Origin: an uncultured bacterium
Lineage (GTDB): Bacteria > Desulfobacterota > Desulfobaccia > Desulfobaccales > 0-14-0-80-60-11
Assembly (NCBI GenBank): GCA_937943575.1
Contig: CALEAV010000008.1
Coordinates: forward strand, 1-64,000
Length of the DNA stretch: 64,000 bases
Direction: 5' to 3'
The notes under the pieces were generated by a model, which was not told where the DNA came from, did not search any database, and saw only the letters and a program-made list of their open reading frames with translations. This document shows positions 43,656 through 51,933 of the stretch, piece by piece (the first letter of the stretch is position 1; every line of letters begins with the position of its first letter). Position numbers and translations under genes: made by a program.

Positions 43656-43746
43656 TGGCTCCCCCCCCGGAGACCATGCGGCCGCGGTGTGCTTTCCACC
43701 GGTGACGTCACGGGCCAACGGCACTGTCCTCCCCGGGCCTCCCTGC

Positions 43747-44541
43747 TCACACCCGCTCCAGTTTTTCCAGGCGGTAGCGCACGGGGCTGAGCTTCTCCCG
43801 CACTTCCTCCAGGAGGGCACCTTCCTCCAGGCACTCCCCCGGGGCCCACTCCAGGATCTCCAGCTCCGCCTCCCGGTGGCTCACCTCCCGGCGGCCGGTG
43901 AGCAGGCCCTGCCTGAGGTAGTGAATCTCCTGCCGGTGCCAGCCGTCGTCCCCCACCACCAGGGCGTAGCAGAAACCGCCCAGCACCGTCTCCCACAGCC
44001 GGGCCCGGCCCACCGCCACATCGGTGACCAGGGTGACGCTGCCCCGGGAGAGGGCATTGTGGTTCAGTCCCTCCTCGGTGAGGAGGACCAGGTCCTGGAT
44101 GACCACCTCCCGCTTGGCCACCGGCCGCTTCAGGAGACTGGTGACATAATCCAGCACCACCGCCTGGTTGGCGGCGTCAATGCCGGAGAAGGCCTGCAAC
44201 TCCAGGCTGCCGTGGGAGTGCACCCAGCCGTTGACCACCAGGTGGGGCGGCAGGGCCTCCTGAAAGGCGGCGATGCGCTCCGCCCCCACCCGGGTGAACT
44301 CCGCCAGGTTGTCGTCATTGCGGGGGAGGCCGATGTCCACCACGATCTCCGGCTCCTCCCGGCGGCCCAGGGTGAAGCCGTACCACTCAAAGCTCTCCTG
44401 AAAGAGCTTTCTCACCGCCCGGTTGAGGGCAAAGGCCTTCTCCAGGGCCAGGCGGCGGATCTTCATCTCCCGGGGCAGGGGAGCGAGGGCCACCTCCTGG
44501 CTCGGCGGCCGCCGCAGCTCCTTCAGGGATTTCAGCTTCAT
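43747..44541 (-). CDS. JAB/MPN (JAMM) metalloprotease-like protein
   Basis: A 264-residue JAB-domain protein. A possible metal-site Glu (E52, in FEWYGFTLG), then H108-S-H110, and S119-x-x-D122 form a JAMM zinc site, with eight rather than seven residues between the second His and Ser. In eukaryotes and in bacterial CBASS or Bil systems such proteins cleave ubiquitin-like modifiers from targets or trim precursors. The start overlaps the upstream ClpX-like stop (ATGA), so translation is coupled. The C-terminal 100 residues are a separate domain of unknown type. It probably deconjugates or matures the modifier encoded in the same operon. Confidence 0.88.
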   Translation of the reverse strand: MKLKSLKELRRPPSQEVALAPLPREMKIRRLALEKAFALNRAVRKLFQESFEWYGFTLGRREEPEIVVDIGLPRNDDNLAEFTRVGAERIAAFQEALPPHLVVNGWVHSHGSLELQAFSGIDAANQAVVLDYVTSLLKRPVAKREVVIQDLVLLTEEGLNHNALSRGSVTLVTDVAVGRARLWETVLGGFCYALVVGDDGWHRQEIHYLRQGLLTGRREVSHREAELEILEWAPGECLEEGALLEEVREKLSPVRYRLEKLERV

Positions 44542-45641
44542 GCGAGGCGCTCCCGCACAAAGGCCTCGTCCACCACCAGGGGCCCGGTGTAGGTGCCGGG
44601 GAGGCGGAACATCTCCTCAAAAAGGATGCGGTGCAGCACGCTCACCAGCCCCCGGGCGCCGGCGCCCTCCTGTTTGGCCCGCTCCGCCACCAGGGTGAGG
44701 GCTTCATCGGTGAAGGAGAGGTCGATGTCCCAGGCCTTGAGGTCATTGATGTAGGCGAGCAGGGGGCTGTCGGCACTCTGGGTGAGGATGTTCTTCAGAT
44801 CCTCGGTGGTGAGCCCATGGAACACCACCTTCACCGGAAAGCGGGCCACCAGCTGCCGCTCCATGCCGAACTCCACCAGGTCATCCGCGGCCACCAGGTC
44901 CCGCCACTCGCCGGTGATTCTCTGCTTGGCCAGCCGCTTCTTGACGATGCTCCCCAGGGTCTCAAACACCCCCCCGGCGATGAAAAGCACATGCTTGGTG
45001 GACAGGCTCAGGCGCTCCTTCCCCATCTCGATGGTGTTGGTCACCCCCTCCACCAGCCGGAGGAGCCCCTTCTGCACCCCCTTGCCGGAGACGTCCCGGG
45101 TGGTGGTGGCCTCCGCGGCGATCTTGTCCAGCTCATCCAGATAGACGATGCCCATCTGGGCCACCAGGGGGTCCCCGCCGGCGGCGATGAGGAGGTCCAC
45201 CAGGATGTCCTGGGTGTTCTGGCCCACATAACCGGTTTCGCTGAATTTGGTGAGGTCCTCCACCACAAAGGGCACCCCCACCAACTGGGAGACGATCTCC
45301 CCGGAGTAGGTCTTGCCCACCCCGGTGGGGCCGATGATCAAGATATTGGCCTTGGGGGTGCGGGTCTGCTTCAGGGCGGTCTCCCAGTCCAGGACTCCGG
45401 CGGCCCGGGCCCCTTTGAGGGCCGCGGCCAGACGCCGGTAGTGGAAGGCGATGGCGGTGGCCAGCACCTTTTTCCCCTGCTCCTGGCCGATGACATGGCG
45501 GTCCATCCGGGCCTTGAGGCTGGCCGGGGTGTGGGTGAACTCCAGGATATGCGCCAGGGTGGCTTCGGTCTGGCGCTCCCGGAAGTCCGCCAGTTTGGCT
45601 TCCAGGCGCCGCCGCCGGGCGTCGCCGAGATGATCAATCAT
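44538..45641 (-). CDS. ClpX-like AAA+ unfoldase without zinc domain or IGF loop
   Basis: A 367-residue AAA+ protein close to ClpX: Walker A GPTGVGKT (104-111), pore loop GYVG (137-140), Walker B GIVYLDEL (164-171), Arg-finger-region [10 protein letters not shown] and sensor-2 GARGL. The N-terminal zinc-binding domain is replaced by about 35 basic/acidic residues. The region that in ClpX carries the RKH and IGF loops is shortened (between about 200-216 and 228-256), so docking to ClpP is unlikely. I therefore infer a protease-independent remodeller, perhaps acting on modified targets. ATG 45641 has AGGAG upstream; it overlaps the JAB gene by four bases. Confidence 0.92.
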   Translation of the reverse strand: MIDHLGDARRRRLEAKLADFRERQTEATLAHILEFTHTPASLKARMDRHVIGQEQGKKVLATAIAFHYRRLAAALKGARAAGVLDWETALKQTRTPKANILIIGPTGVGKTYSGEIVSQLVGVPFVVEDLTKFSETGYVGQNTQDILVDLLIAAGGDPLVAQMGIVYLDELDKIAAEATTTRDVSGKGVQKGLLRLVEGVTNTIEMGKERLSLSTKHVLFIAGGVFETLGSIVKKRLAKQRITGEWRDLVAADDLVEFGMERQLVARFPVKVVFHGLTTEDLKNILTQSADSPLLAYINDLKAWDIDLSFTDEALTLVAERAKQEGAGARGLVSVLHRILFEEMFRLPGTYTGPLVVDEAFVRERLA

Positions 45642-45652
45642 GTGATGCACTC

Positions 45653-46072
45653 CTATATTGCTGGCTCTTCGGTCGCCTGAGCCACATATGCCTCCAGAAG
45701 GCGGCGCAGGCCGTGTCGGTCCCCGCCCTCCCCGGCGGCCCGCAGGAGCTCCAGCGCCAGCAGGGTGGCGACATGCACCCGGCTGAGCACCCTCCCGGGG
45801 AGATCAGGCCGCCGCTCATACAGCACCCGGGAGAGACGGAGCTCCTCCACCTCCCGGGCAAAGGGCAGATAGGGGTTGTCCCAGCGGGCGAGGACACTTT
45901 GGGTCTGCTCCAAGACCGGGCGGGGGAGCAGGGGAAACAGGGGCGGCTCCCAGGAGGACTTGGCCCGGGGCCGCCCCCCGGGGAGCAGCCGCTCCAGCAT
46001 CAGCTCCTCGGGCTCCAGGGGCTTCAGCAGGTCCTCCCCCGTTCGGCTTGCCAAGAGCAACCCCGCCACCAC
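45653..46072 (-). CDS. Small protein of unknown function in the Ub-like operon
   Basis: About 139 residues, with a hydrophobic N-terminal stretch ([18 protein letters not shown]), a Pro-rich middle and an acidic/basic C-terminal helix pair ([21 protein letters not shown]). I recognise no family. It lies between the E2-like gene and the ClpX-like gene, ending 11 bases before the latter's ATG. The start is uncertain: GTG 46072 has no ribosome site; GGAGGGG near 46130 would fit a CTG at 46123. It could be an adaptor for the unfoldase. Confidence 0.6.
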   Translation of the reverse strand: MVAGLLLASRTGEDLLKPLEPEELMLERLLPGGRPRAKSSWEPPLFPLLPRPVLEQTQSVLARWDNPYLPFAREVEELRLSRVLYERRPDLPGRVLSRVHVATLLALELLRAAGEGGDRHGLRRLLEAYVAQATEEPAI

Positions 46073-46136
46073 CGCAAAGGCGCCGGGCTGCCAGGGCCCG
46101 GGGCCCCGCCGGGCGGGCCGCAGGCGTCCCCTCCGA

Positions 46137-47318
46137 TCAGAAATAGCGATTTTTCACCTCCACCCGCCCGGAAAGGACCCGGGGATCCTCCGGCGGCAGG
46201 CGGTAATCGTCAAAGCTCACCAGCTGCTCCCCCCGATGGCGGTCCAGGCTGTGGTAGCCGTTGCGCCGCCGGGGGTTGTAGCCGTAATACAAGGCGGTGA
46301 GGCCCGCCTCCAGGGCCGCGATGATCTCCCGGGGGCCAGCCGCCTGGGGCACCTGATACTCCCGGGGCAGGCAGATCTCCTGCCGGGGGGCGTGGCGGCG
46401 CAGGAACGGATGTTTATACTTCTCCCACACCACCGGCCGCAGGCGCTCCCGGGTGGAGACCGCCACCCGGCAGTCCGGAAAGAGATACGGACGTCCGAAG
46501 TAATCCTGGAGGAAATATTCCCCCGTGCGTTTATAGACCCAGTAATCCCCGGCGCTGCGGGAGTCCGGGAAGAATCCGAAGCCGTCCAGCTCCAGCTCCC
46601 CCCGTTCCCGGAGATAGAGCAGCAGGGCGGTGCGGGCCAGCCGGCTCTCCTCCGGCAGGTGCCGGCACTGCGCCAGGCGCCGGGCCAGGGCGTGGCGCTC
46701 CCGCTGGAGGATGAGGGCTCTCAGGGCCTGATGCAGCCAGCGGTCCAGCTCCGTCCCCTCCACCCGGCCGCAGGGAGGCGGCGGGGCCGGCCCGGCCATA
46801 GCCTCCAGGGCCGCCAGCCCCCGGGCCAGCTCCTCGGGGCCTGCGGTCCGGCGGGCCTGCTCGTAGTAGCGGGCGGGAATCTGCAGGCGCCGGGCCAGAG
46901 AGGTGATGACCGCCTCCGGGCTCAGGCGCCCCCGGGCGGCGGCGGGGCTCAGGCGCACAAAATGGGGCAACACCTCCAGGACCAGGGGCGCCAGCCAGCC
47001 CCCGAGGACATAAGGCTCCTCCGGAGGGGCCCCTGCCTCGGCAAGCACCGCCTGCCGCACCGCCTGATATGCCTCGGGCCACAGGAGGTGGTAGCAGGCC
47101 GCCAGGGAAGGGAGGCGCACCGTGGGGACGACCTGCCCGTCATCGCCGGGTGGCAGGGTGAAGGGGAAGGCGGCGGAGTCAGCTGCAGGGGGGTGAGGGT
47201 TCAGGTCCCGGGCCACCTCAGGGTCGTAGAGCAGGGGCAGGCAGAGAAAACCGTCCGGCGTCACCACGTGGGGGCCCGGGTCCCACAGGGTCGGGAGTGA
47301 CGGGACGGCGGCCGTAAT
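46137..47318 (-). CDS. E2-like candidate of the Ub-like operon (probable ATT start)
   Basis: About 393 residues. The C-terminal domain has a beta-meander (EYFLQDYFGRPYLFPDCRVAVS), then KYKHPFLRRHAPRQEICLP, which matches the HP...ICL pattern around the catalytic Cys of ubiquitin E2 enzymes (C316), followed by a helix (REIIAALEAGLTALYYGY). A second HxxxxxGFLCLP motif occurs near the N-terminus. The middle is helical with Cys and His. An E2-like conjugating role is inferred only from motif and context. No ATG, GTG or TTG is near the N-terminus; ATT at 47318 has AGGAGG upstream and one base separates it from the preceding stop. Confidence 0.65.
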   Translation of the reverse strand: MTAAVPSLPTLWDPGPHVVTPDGFLCLPLLYDPEVARDLNPHPPAADSAAFPFTLPPGDDGQVVPTVRLPSLAACYHLLWPEAYQAVRQAVLAEAGAPPEEPYVLGGWLAPLVLEVLPHFVRLSPAAARGRLSPEAVITSLARRLQIPARYYEQARRTAGPEELARGLAALEAMAGPAPPPPCGRVEGTELDRWLHQALRALILQRERHALARRLAQCRHLPEESRLARTALLLYLRERGELELDGFGFFPDSRSAGDYWVYKRTGEYFLQDYFGRPYLFPDCRVAVSTRERLRPVVWEKYKHPFLRRHAPRQEICLPREYQVPQAAGPREIIAALEAGLTALYYGYNPRRRNGYHSLDRHRGEQLVSFDDYRLPPEDPRVLSGRVEVKNRYF

Positions 47319-47319
47319 G

Positions 47320-47685
47320 CTACCCCCCCTCCTGGGGCCGGATGGCCCGCACGGCCACATAGAAATAGCGCTCCCCGGCCTCGGTCTCCTCCAGGCTGGC
47401 GCAGGCCAGAGGCGGGCCGGACACCTCCCGGCCCCGGCAGAGCAGCTTGCCGCCCTGGAGCTGGCGGCGGATGTCCTCCAGCACCAGCTGCTCCTCGATA
47501 CTGAGATCCCGGCGCTCCAGGGCCTGCTGGCAGAGCTCCGCCAGATCGGCATGCTCATACTCCCCGGCCTCGAAGATCGCCACCAGCCCCTCGGCCGCCT
47601 GGCCGGGCAGGATTTCCAGCACCAGAGGCAGCCGCTCGGGAAGCGGCGCCTCAATCCTTTCTTCCTTGAGTTCCTGTGTGCTCAT
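47320..47685 (-). CDS. Gly-Gly-ending small protein, candidate ubiquitin-like modifier
   Basis: A 121-residue protein whose last residues are AIRPQEGG. The order of secondary elements (strand LPLVLEILPG, strand EGLVAIFEAG, long helix, strand GKLLCRGREV, strand ERYFYVAVRAIR, Gly-Gly) parallels a beta-grasp ubiquitin fold, and the segment before the Gly-Gly recalls ubiquitin's RLIFAGKQ...LHLVLRLRGG. Sequence identity is low. As first gene of an operon with E1-, JAB- and E2-like products it is the best modifier candidate. However, the Gly-Gly comes from a run of six G just before the stop, so an indel could create or destroy it. ATG 47685 has CCGGAGG-like site upstream. Confidence 0.7.
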   Translation of the reverse strand: MSTQELKEERIEAPLPERLPLVLEILPGQAAEGLVAIFEAGEYEHADLAELCQQALERRDLSIEEQLVLEDIRRQLQGGKLLCRGREVSGPPLACASLEETEAGERYFYVAVRAIRPQEGG

Positions 47686-47762
47686 GCCAGCCTCCGGGCG
47701 CCGGGCCCCCATCCCGGTTTCCCCCGGGATGATGGCTTATCTCCTGATTTTACACCTAATTT

Positions 47763-47791
47763 AGTTTAAAAGACCCCGGAGGAGCTGTCAA
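47763..47791 (-). promoter_or_regulatory. Sigma-70 promoter of the Ub-like operon
   Basis: On the minus strand a perfect TTGACA (47786-47791), 17 bases, then TAAACT (47763-47768). The predicted start is about 70 bases before the first ATG at 47685. The strong -35 and exact spacing suggest constitutive or moderate housekeeping expression. Confidence 0.65.
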
Positions 47792-47817
47792 GGCATCCCG
47801 GTGCGGGGAAAGACCCT

Positions 47818-49428
47818 TCAGGGGAGGGAGGACAGAAAGGTCAGCACCCGGGCCGCCGCGGCGCTCCCCTGGGAGACGCTCTCGGTGATGTCCTTGGGAC
47901 CCAGGCAGGTCCCGGCGAAAAAGACCCCCGGGGTGCAAGCGTCCAGGGGGGCCAGCACCGGGTCGGCCGCCTGGTAAAAGCCGGAGGGGTCCCGGGGTCC
48001 GGCCAGCTCGTCCAGCACCGGGTGCGGCGGGGGAGGGGCCAGCCCCACCGCCAGGACCGCCACATCCACCCTGAGGCGCCGGGGCCCGCCGCCGGCCAGG
48101 GGAGCCGAGATGATGGTCACCCCGGCCCCGGGGTCGGGCTCGACAGCCCCCGGCAGCCCCTGGACCAGGCGGATGCCCGCCTCCCGGACCCGGCGCAGCA
48201 GGTCTTCGCCCCCTTTGCCGGTAAGCCGCAGGTCATTGAAAAAGATGGTGATCTCCACCCCGGGGTCGTGCTCCTTGGCGATGAGGGCCTGCTTCAGGGA
48301 GGCGGCGCAGCAGATGCCGGAGCAATAGGGGAGGAAGCGCCGGTCCCGGGAGCCGGCGCACTGAATGAAGGCCAGTCGGGTCAGGGGGCGGCCGTCAGGG
48401 CCCAGCAGGGCCCCGCCGGTGGGGCCGGTGGCGCACACCAGCCGCTCGAATTCCAGGCCGGTGAGCACCCGCCGGTGGTCGCCGTAGTGCAATTCCCCCT
48501 TGAGGCGGGGGCTGAAGGGCACGGCGCCGGTGGCGATCACCACGGCCCCCACCTTCAGGCGCCGGGTGCGGGGGCGGGCCGCCAGGTCCACGGCCTGCCG
48601 CTCACAGGCCTTTTCGCACAGCCGGCAGTCAATGCAATAGTCCCGCTCCAAGGTGGCCCGCAGCGGCACCGCCTGGGCAAAGACGATGCGGATGCATTTG
48701 CGGGGGGAGAGCCCCAGGTTCCAGCGGCTGGGCAGGATGACGGGGCAGACGGCGGCGCAGGCGCCGCAGCCCACGCAGCGGCTCATGTCCACATAACGGG
48801 GCTTTTCGGTAATCTCCACCTGGAAATCCCCGGCGCGGCCGCTGATCCGTTCCAGGTCCGCCCAGGTGATGAGGTTGATGAGGGGGTGGGAGGCGGCCTC
48901 CACCAGCCGCGGCCCCAGGATGCAGATGGAGCAGTCCAGGGTGGGGAAGGTCTTGTCCAGCCGGGCCATGGTGCCGCCGATGGACAGGGCGGTATCGAAG
49001 AGGTGGACCCTGATCCCGGCCTCCGCCAGATCCAGGGCGGCCTGCACCCCGGCGATGCCGCCGCCGACCACCAGGACCTCCCGGGAGCCGACGGGGGACG
49101 GCGCCGCCGGGGGGAGGGGACGGGCCAGGGCCGCCAGCACCCGGCCCACGGCCTCCTCCAGGTCCGCGGCGCTGAGGAGATCCACCACCGGCCAGGTGGC
49201 GGCGCCGCCGATGACGGGGAGGACCTCCTGCGCCAAGGGGTGGCAGGCGCCCACCAGCACCCTCCCGGCAGCGGCGGCCTGGGATGCCAGCTCCCTCAGC
49301 CCCGCCGGGCTGCACAGAGGTGCGGAAACGGTCACCGCCGCCCCCGCCTTCTCCAGGCGCCGGGCCACGGCCGCCGCCCCGGCGGGCAGGTCCGGACAGG
49401 GGCAGAGGATGACTCCCACGGTGCCCAT
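47818..49428 (-). CDS. HdrA-like iron-sulfur flavoprotein
   Basis: A 536-residue member of the heterodisulfide reductase A/QmoA family. An N-terminal Cys/Gly segment (CPCPDLPAG...VGACHPLAQE) precedes the FAD-binding VVGGGIAGVQAALDLAE fold and the Cys-rich LDCSICILGPRL. Two [4Fe-4S] ferredoxin motifs follow: CVGCGACAAVCP and CIDCRLCEKACE. Such subunits split or combine electron pairs between ferredoxin, NADH, H2 or disulfide/sulfur partners at the cytoplasm. No HdrB, HdrC or hydrogenase gene is adjacent. CCGGAGGTGAATTT precedes ATG 49428. It is the gene upstream of the Ub-like operon on the same strand, separated by its own promoter. Confidence 0.92.
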   Translation of the reverse strand: MGTVGVILCPCPDLPAGAAAVARRLEKAGAAVTVSAPLCSPAGLRELASQAAAAGRVLVGACHPLAQEVLPVIGGAATWPVVDLLSAADLEEAVGRVLAALARPLPPAAPSPVGSREVLVVGGGIAGVQAALDLAEAGIRVHLFDTALSIGGTMARLDKTFPTLDCSICILGPRLVEAASHPLINLITWADLERISGRAGDFQVEITEKPRYVDMSRCVGCGACAAVCPVILPSRWNLGLSPRKCIRIVFAQAVPLRATLERDYCIDCRLCEKACERQAVDLAARPRTRRLKVGAVVIATGAVPFSPRLKGELHYGDHRRVLTGLEFERLVCATGPTGGALLGPDGRPLTRLAFIQCAGSRDRRFLPYCSGICCAASLKQALIAKEHDPGVEITIFFNDLRLTGKGGEDLLRRVREAGIRLVQGLPGAVEPDPGAGVTIISAPLAGGGPRRLRVDVAVLAVGLAPPPPHPVLDELAGPRDPSGFYQAADPVLAPLDACTPGVFFAGTCLGPKDITESVSQGSAAAARVLTFLSSLP

Positions 49429-49515
49429 AAATTCACCTCCGGGGCCCGGGCTCACGGGCCGCCGACATCTCACCGCCCTCCAGGCTTCCCTCCCCCGCCC
49501 CGGGGAAAAGCCCGG

Positions 49516-49957
49516 TCAGCCTAGATGCTCCAGGGCCTGGAACTCCTCCCGGCTGAGAAACCCGTCGCCGTTGCGGTCCAACCGGGGGAAATCCTGATCC
49601 CGGTGGCGGCAGCGGAACTCCTTCCGGCTGAGGCGGCCGTCCCGGTTGACATCCAGGGCCCGGAACCCATCCTCCGGCCGGAGCGGCGCCAGGTGCTCCT
49701 CCCAGGAAATGGCGCCGTCCCCGTTGCGGTCATAGAGGCGGAACTCATAGTCGAAGTCCTGCCGGCGCACCCCGGAGTCTGCCCCCAAAGAAGCTGAGAT
49801 CTTCCGCCTGGCTCACCTTCCTGTCCCGGTTGCGGTCCAGCTCCTGGAAGTGCCGCTGTCAGCTCTGGCGCACCTGCTCCTTTGTGGGGGTCAGGGCCTC
49901 AACCGGGGCGGCCGCCGTGAATATGGCCGTCAGGCCCGCCAAGACCAGCCTCCCCAT
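49516..49957 (-). pseudogene. Broken secreted EF-hand protein gene
   Basis: ATG 49957 begins a signal-peptide-like segment (MGRLVLAGLTAIFTAAAP), then an EF-hand (FQELDRNRDRKVSQAED) interrupted by an in-frame TGA at 49859-49861. A shift by one base in the C-run at 49782-49786 leads to a second frame carrying three more EF-hand loops (YDRNGDGAISWEEH, LDVNRDGRLSRKEF, LDRNGDGFLSREEF). Restoring one base and the stop codon gives a normal exported four-EF-hand calcium-binding protein. Two lesions suggest a pseudogene; sequencing error is possible, so expression of only the last 90 residues (start near 49788) is an alternative. Confidence 0.7.
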
Positions 49958-50051
49958 CTTCCCCGGCCGGGAGAGGGCCGCTGGCCATCGCCTCCCCCGC
50001 CCCCTTGTCGGACAGCCGCATCGCCTCACCTCGCCGGCCCTCCCTTGCCCT

Positions 50052-51164
50052 TTAAAGTCCCAATGGCGCCAGAAACCGCCGGGAGAGCTCCTGCTCCAGG
50101 CGGGCCGGGGTATCCGCCAGGGCCAGGGCGAGTTGCCGCACCCGGGCCGCTTCGGCCGCCAGCCGGTCCCGGGCGGCCTGGCGGGCCTCCGCCAGGGCCT
50201 GCCAGTCCCCCGCCAGCAGCCGGCAGGACACGGCGTTCACCTCCGGCAGGAGCAAAGGGTACAGGCCCGGCTGAAAGGCGAAAAACAGGGCCGCCGAGGC
50301 CAGGAGGCGCCGGTCGATAATGTAGGCCAGCCGGCCGGCATCGTGGACATCCGCCAGGGCATCCTTGAGACCCCGCAGCCACAGTTCAATGCGGGTCTGG
50401 GGAAAGAGTTCCAGCAAAAGGGGAAACGCCTCCAGGAGTTCCGTGTCCCGGGCTTCCCCGATTTCGTGGCGGATACAGGTCTCCAGTTCCAGGGCGGCCA
50501 GCTCCCGGAACTCCCGCCGGTAGCGGTCGGGATCAGCCGCCAGGCGTCCCGGATCCATCCGGAAGGCCGCCAAGGCCGCCCCCACCCGGGCATCGCCCTG
50601 CTGGGCCGGGTCCGAGAGGCGGTCCCAGAGATAGTATTCCAGAGCCTGGCGGCGGGCGAAGATCAGGGAGCCCTGGCGCAGGGCCGGGGTGCCGTCCAGG
50701 TCCCTGGCCAGCTCCTCCCCCAGGATCAGGATGGTGAGGCCGTCTTCCTGCCTGATCTCCAGCAACTCCCCCAGAAAGAACGTGGGGGCCAGACCCCGGG
50801 TATAGCCGGCGCCGTAGGCCAGACCCAGGGGCCTGAGGCGGCCGTTCAGCTCCTCCACCTGAAAGGGCCCGAAGGTGGCTCCCCGCAGCTCAAGCTCGGC
50901 CAGGGGCGCACCCTCCAGGGCCTCCCAGGTGCCCTCCACCTCCGCCACCCAGGCGAGGACCGCCTCGGGCTCCGGCTCCCGCCACGGCGGCAGGCCCTGC
51001 TCCCACTTGTACAGGACCCTCAGCCGCAGGAGCAGCCCGCACAGGGAGTAAAACCCCGCCTGGGCGCTGCTGGCCAGGTGGCAGTTGTGGCGGAGCCGCT
51101 CCAGCAGGGCGGACAACGTCTTCGGCCCCCTTTCAGCCGGCGGCGCCCATCTGTCCTCACTCAT
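50052..51164 (-). CDS. Helical protein of unknown function downstream of the hopanoid cluster
   Basis: A 370-residue soluble protein. The start overlaps the TPR gene stop (ATGA). The N-terminal half alternates Leu-rich helices with short strands (LGLAYGAGYTRGLAPTFFLGELLEI; LTILILGEELARDL); the C-terminal half is almost all helix, with conserved-looking charged pairs. The sequence ends in a Leu/Ala helix and LAPLGL. I recognise no enzyme motif. Its coupling to TPR, rhomboid and hopanoid genes suggests it works in the same process, perhaps envelope-related. Confidence 0.75.
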   Translation of the reverse strand: MSEDRWAPPAERGPKTLSALLERLRHNCHLASSAQAGFYSLCGLLLRLRVLYKWEQGLPPWREPEPEAVLAWVAEVEGTWEALEGAPLAELELRGATFGPFQVEELNGRLRPLGLAYGAGYTRGLAPTFFLGELLEIRQEDGLTILILGEELARDLDGTPALRQGSLIFARRQALEYYLWDRLSDPAQQGDARVGAALAAFRMDPGRLAADPDRYRREFRELAALELETCIRHEIGEARDTELLEAFPLLLELFPQTRIELWLRGLKDALADVHDAGRLAYIIDRRLLASAALFFAFQPGLYPLLLPEVNAVSCRLLAGDWQALAEARQAARDRLAAEAARVRQLALALADTPARLEQELSRRFLAPLGL

Positions 51165-51904
51165 TCCGGCACCGCCCCCTGCCACTTCCGGGCCAGCTCG
51201 GGGTCCAGGAGTTTCAGGGTCTGGAATTCCCGCTCGGCCTTGTCCATCTCCCCGCTGCGCACATAGGCGGCCCACAGCCCCAGGCGGGCTTCCGCATCCC
51301 TGGGGCTGAGGCGCACCGCCTGCCGGAAGGCCTCGACGGCCTCCGGGAAGCGCTTAAGCTTGAGGAGGGCCAGCCCCAGGTTCTTTTGTGCCGGGGCAAA
51401 CTCCGGCTTCAGGGCCAGGGCCTGCTCGAAAGCCTCCCGGGCCTCCGCATGCCGCCCCTGGCGGCCCTGCACCAGCCCCAGGTAATAGAGGGCCTCATGG
51501 CTGTCCGGCTCCAGGGACCTGGCCTTCTCCAGGGCCTCCTGTGCGGCCCGCCACTCCCCCAGTTTGTAGTGGGCCAGGCCCAGGGAGAGGAAGGCCTGCC
51601 CCCAGGCGGGCGACAGCCGCACCGCCTGCTGAAAGGCCCCGGCGGCCTCCCGGTAGTCCTTCAGCCCCGCCAGGGCCAGGCCCAGGCCGTGGAAGGCGGC
51701 GGCGGAGTCCGGCTCCTCCGTGAGGGCCGCCTGGAAATGGCGCCGGGCCGCCGCAAAGCGCCGCTCCTTCAGGGCCGCCTCGCCCTGCTTAAGCTTCACT
51801 TCACTGAGGCTGGGCTGGGATTCCCGGGCCGCCGCCGGCCAAGGGGCCAAAGCCAGCCACACTATCAGGAGAAATGCACTGCCACCCGGATGCCACCTCA
51901 CCAT
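51161..51904 (-). CDS. Exported TPR protein
   Basis: A 247-residue protein with a signal peptide (FLLIVWLALAPWPAAARE) and at least five tetratricopeptide repeats; typical helices are EAALKERRFAAARRHFQAAL, DSAAAFHGLGLALAGL, GQAFLSLGLAHYKLGEW and HEALYYLGLVQGRQGRHAEA. TPR arrays bind other proteins, so it may be a periplasmic scaffold. GGGAGGTCA precedes ATG 51904. It lies 30 bases downstream of the rhomboid gene and overlaps the next gene by four bases. Confidence 0.88.
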   Translation of the reverse strand: MVRWHPGGSAFLLIVWLALAPWPAAARESQPSLSEVKLKQGEAALKERRFAAARRHFQAALTEEPDSAAAFHGLGLALAGLKDYREAAGAFQQAVRLSPAWGQAFLSLGLAHYKLGEWRAAQEALEKARSLEPDSHEALYYLGLVQGRQGRHAEAREAFEQALALKPEFAPAQKNLGLALLKLKRFPEAVEAFRQAVRLSPRDAEARLGLWAAYVRSGEMDKAEREFQTLKLLDPELARKWQGAVPE

Positions 51905-51933
51905 TGACCTCCCTTTGCCACCCGGAAGACGCC

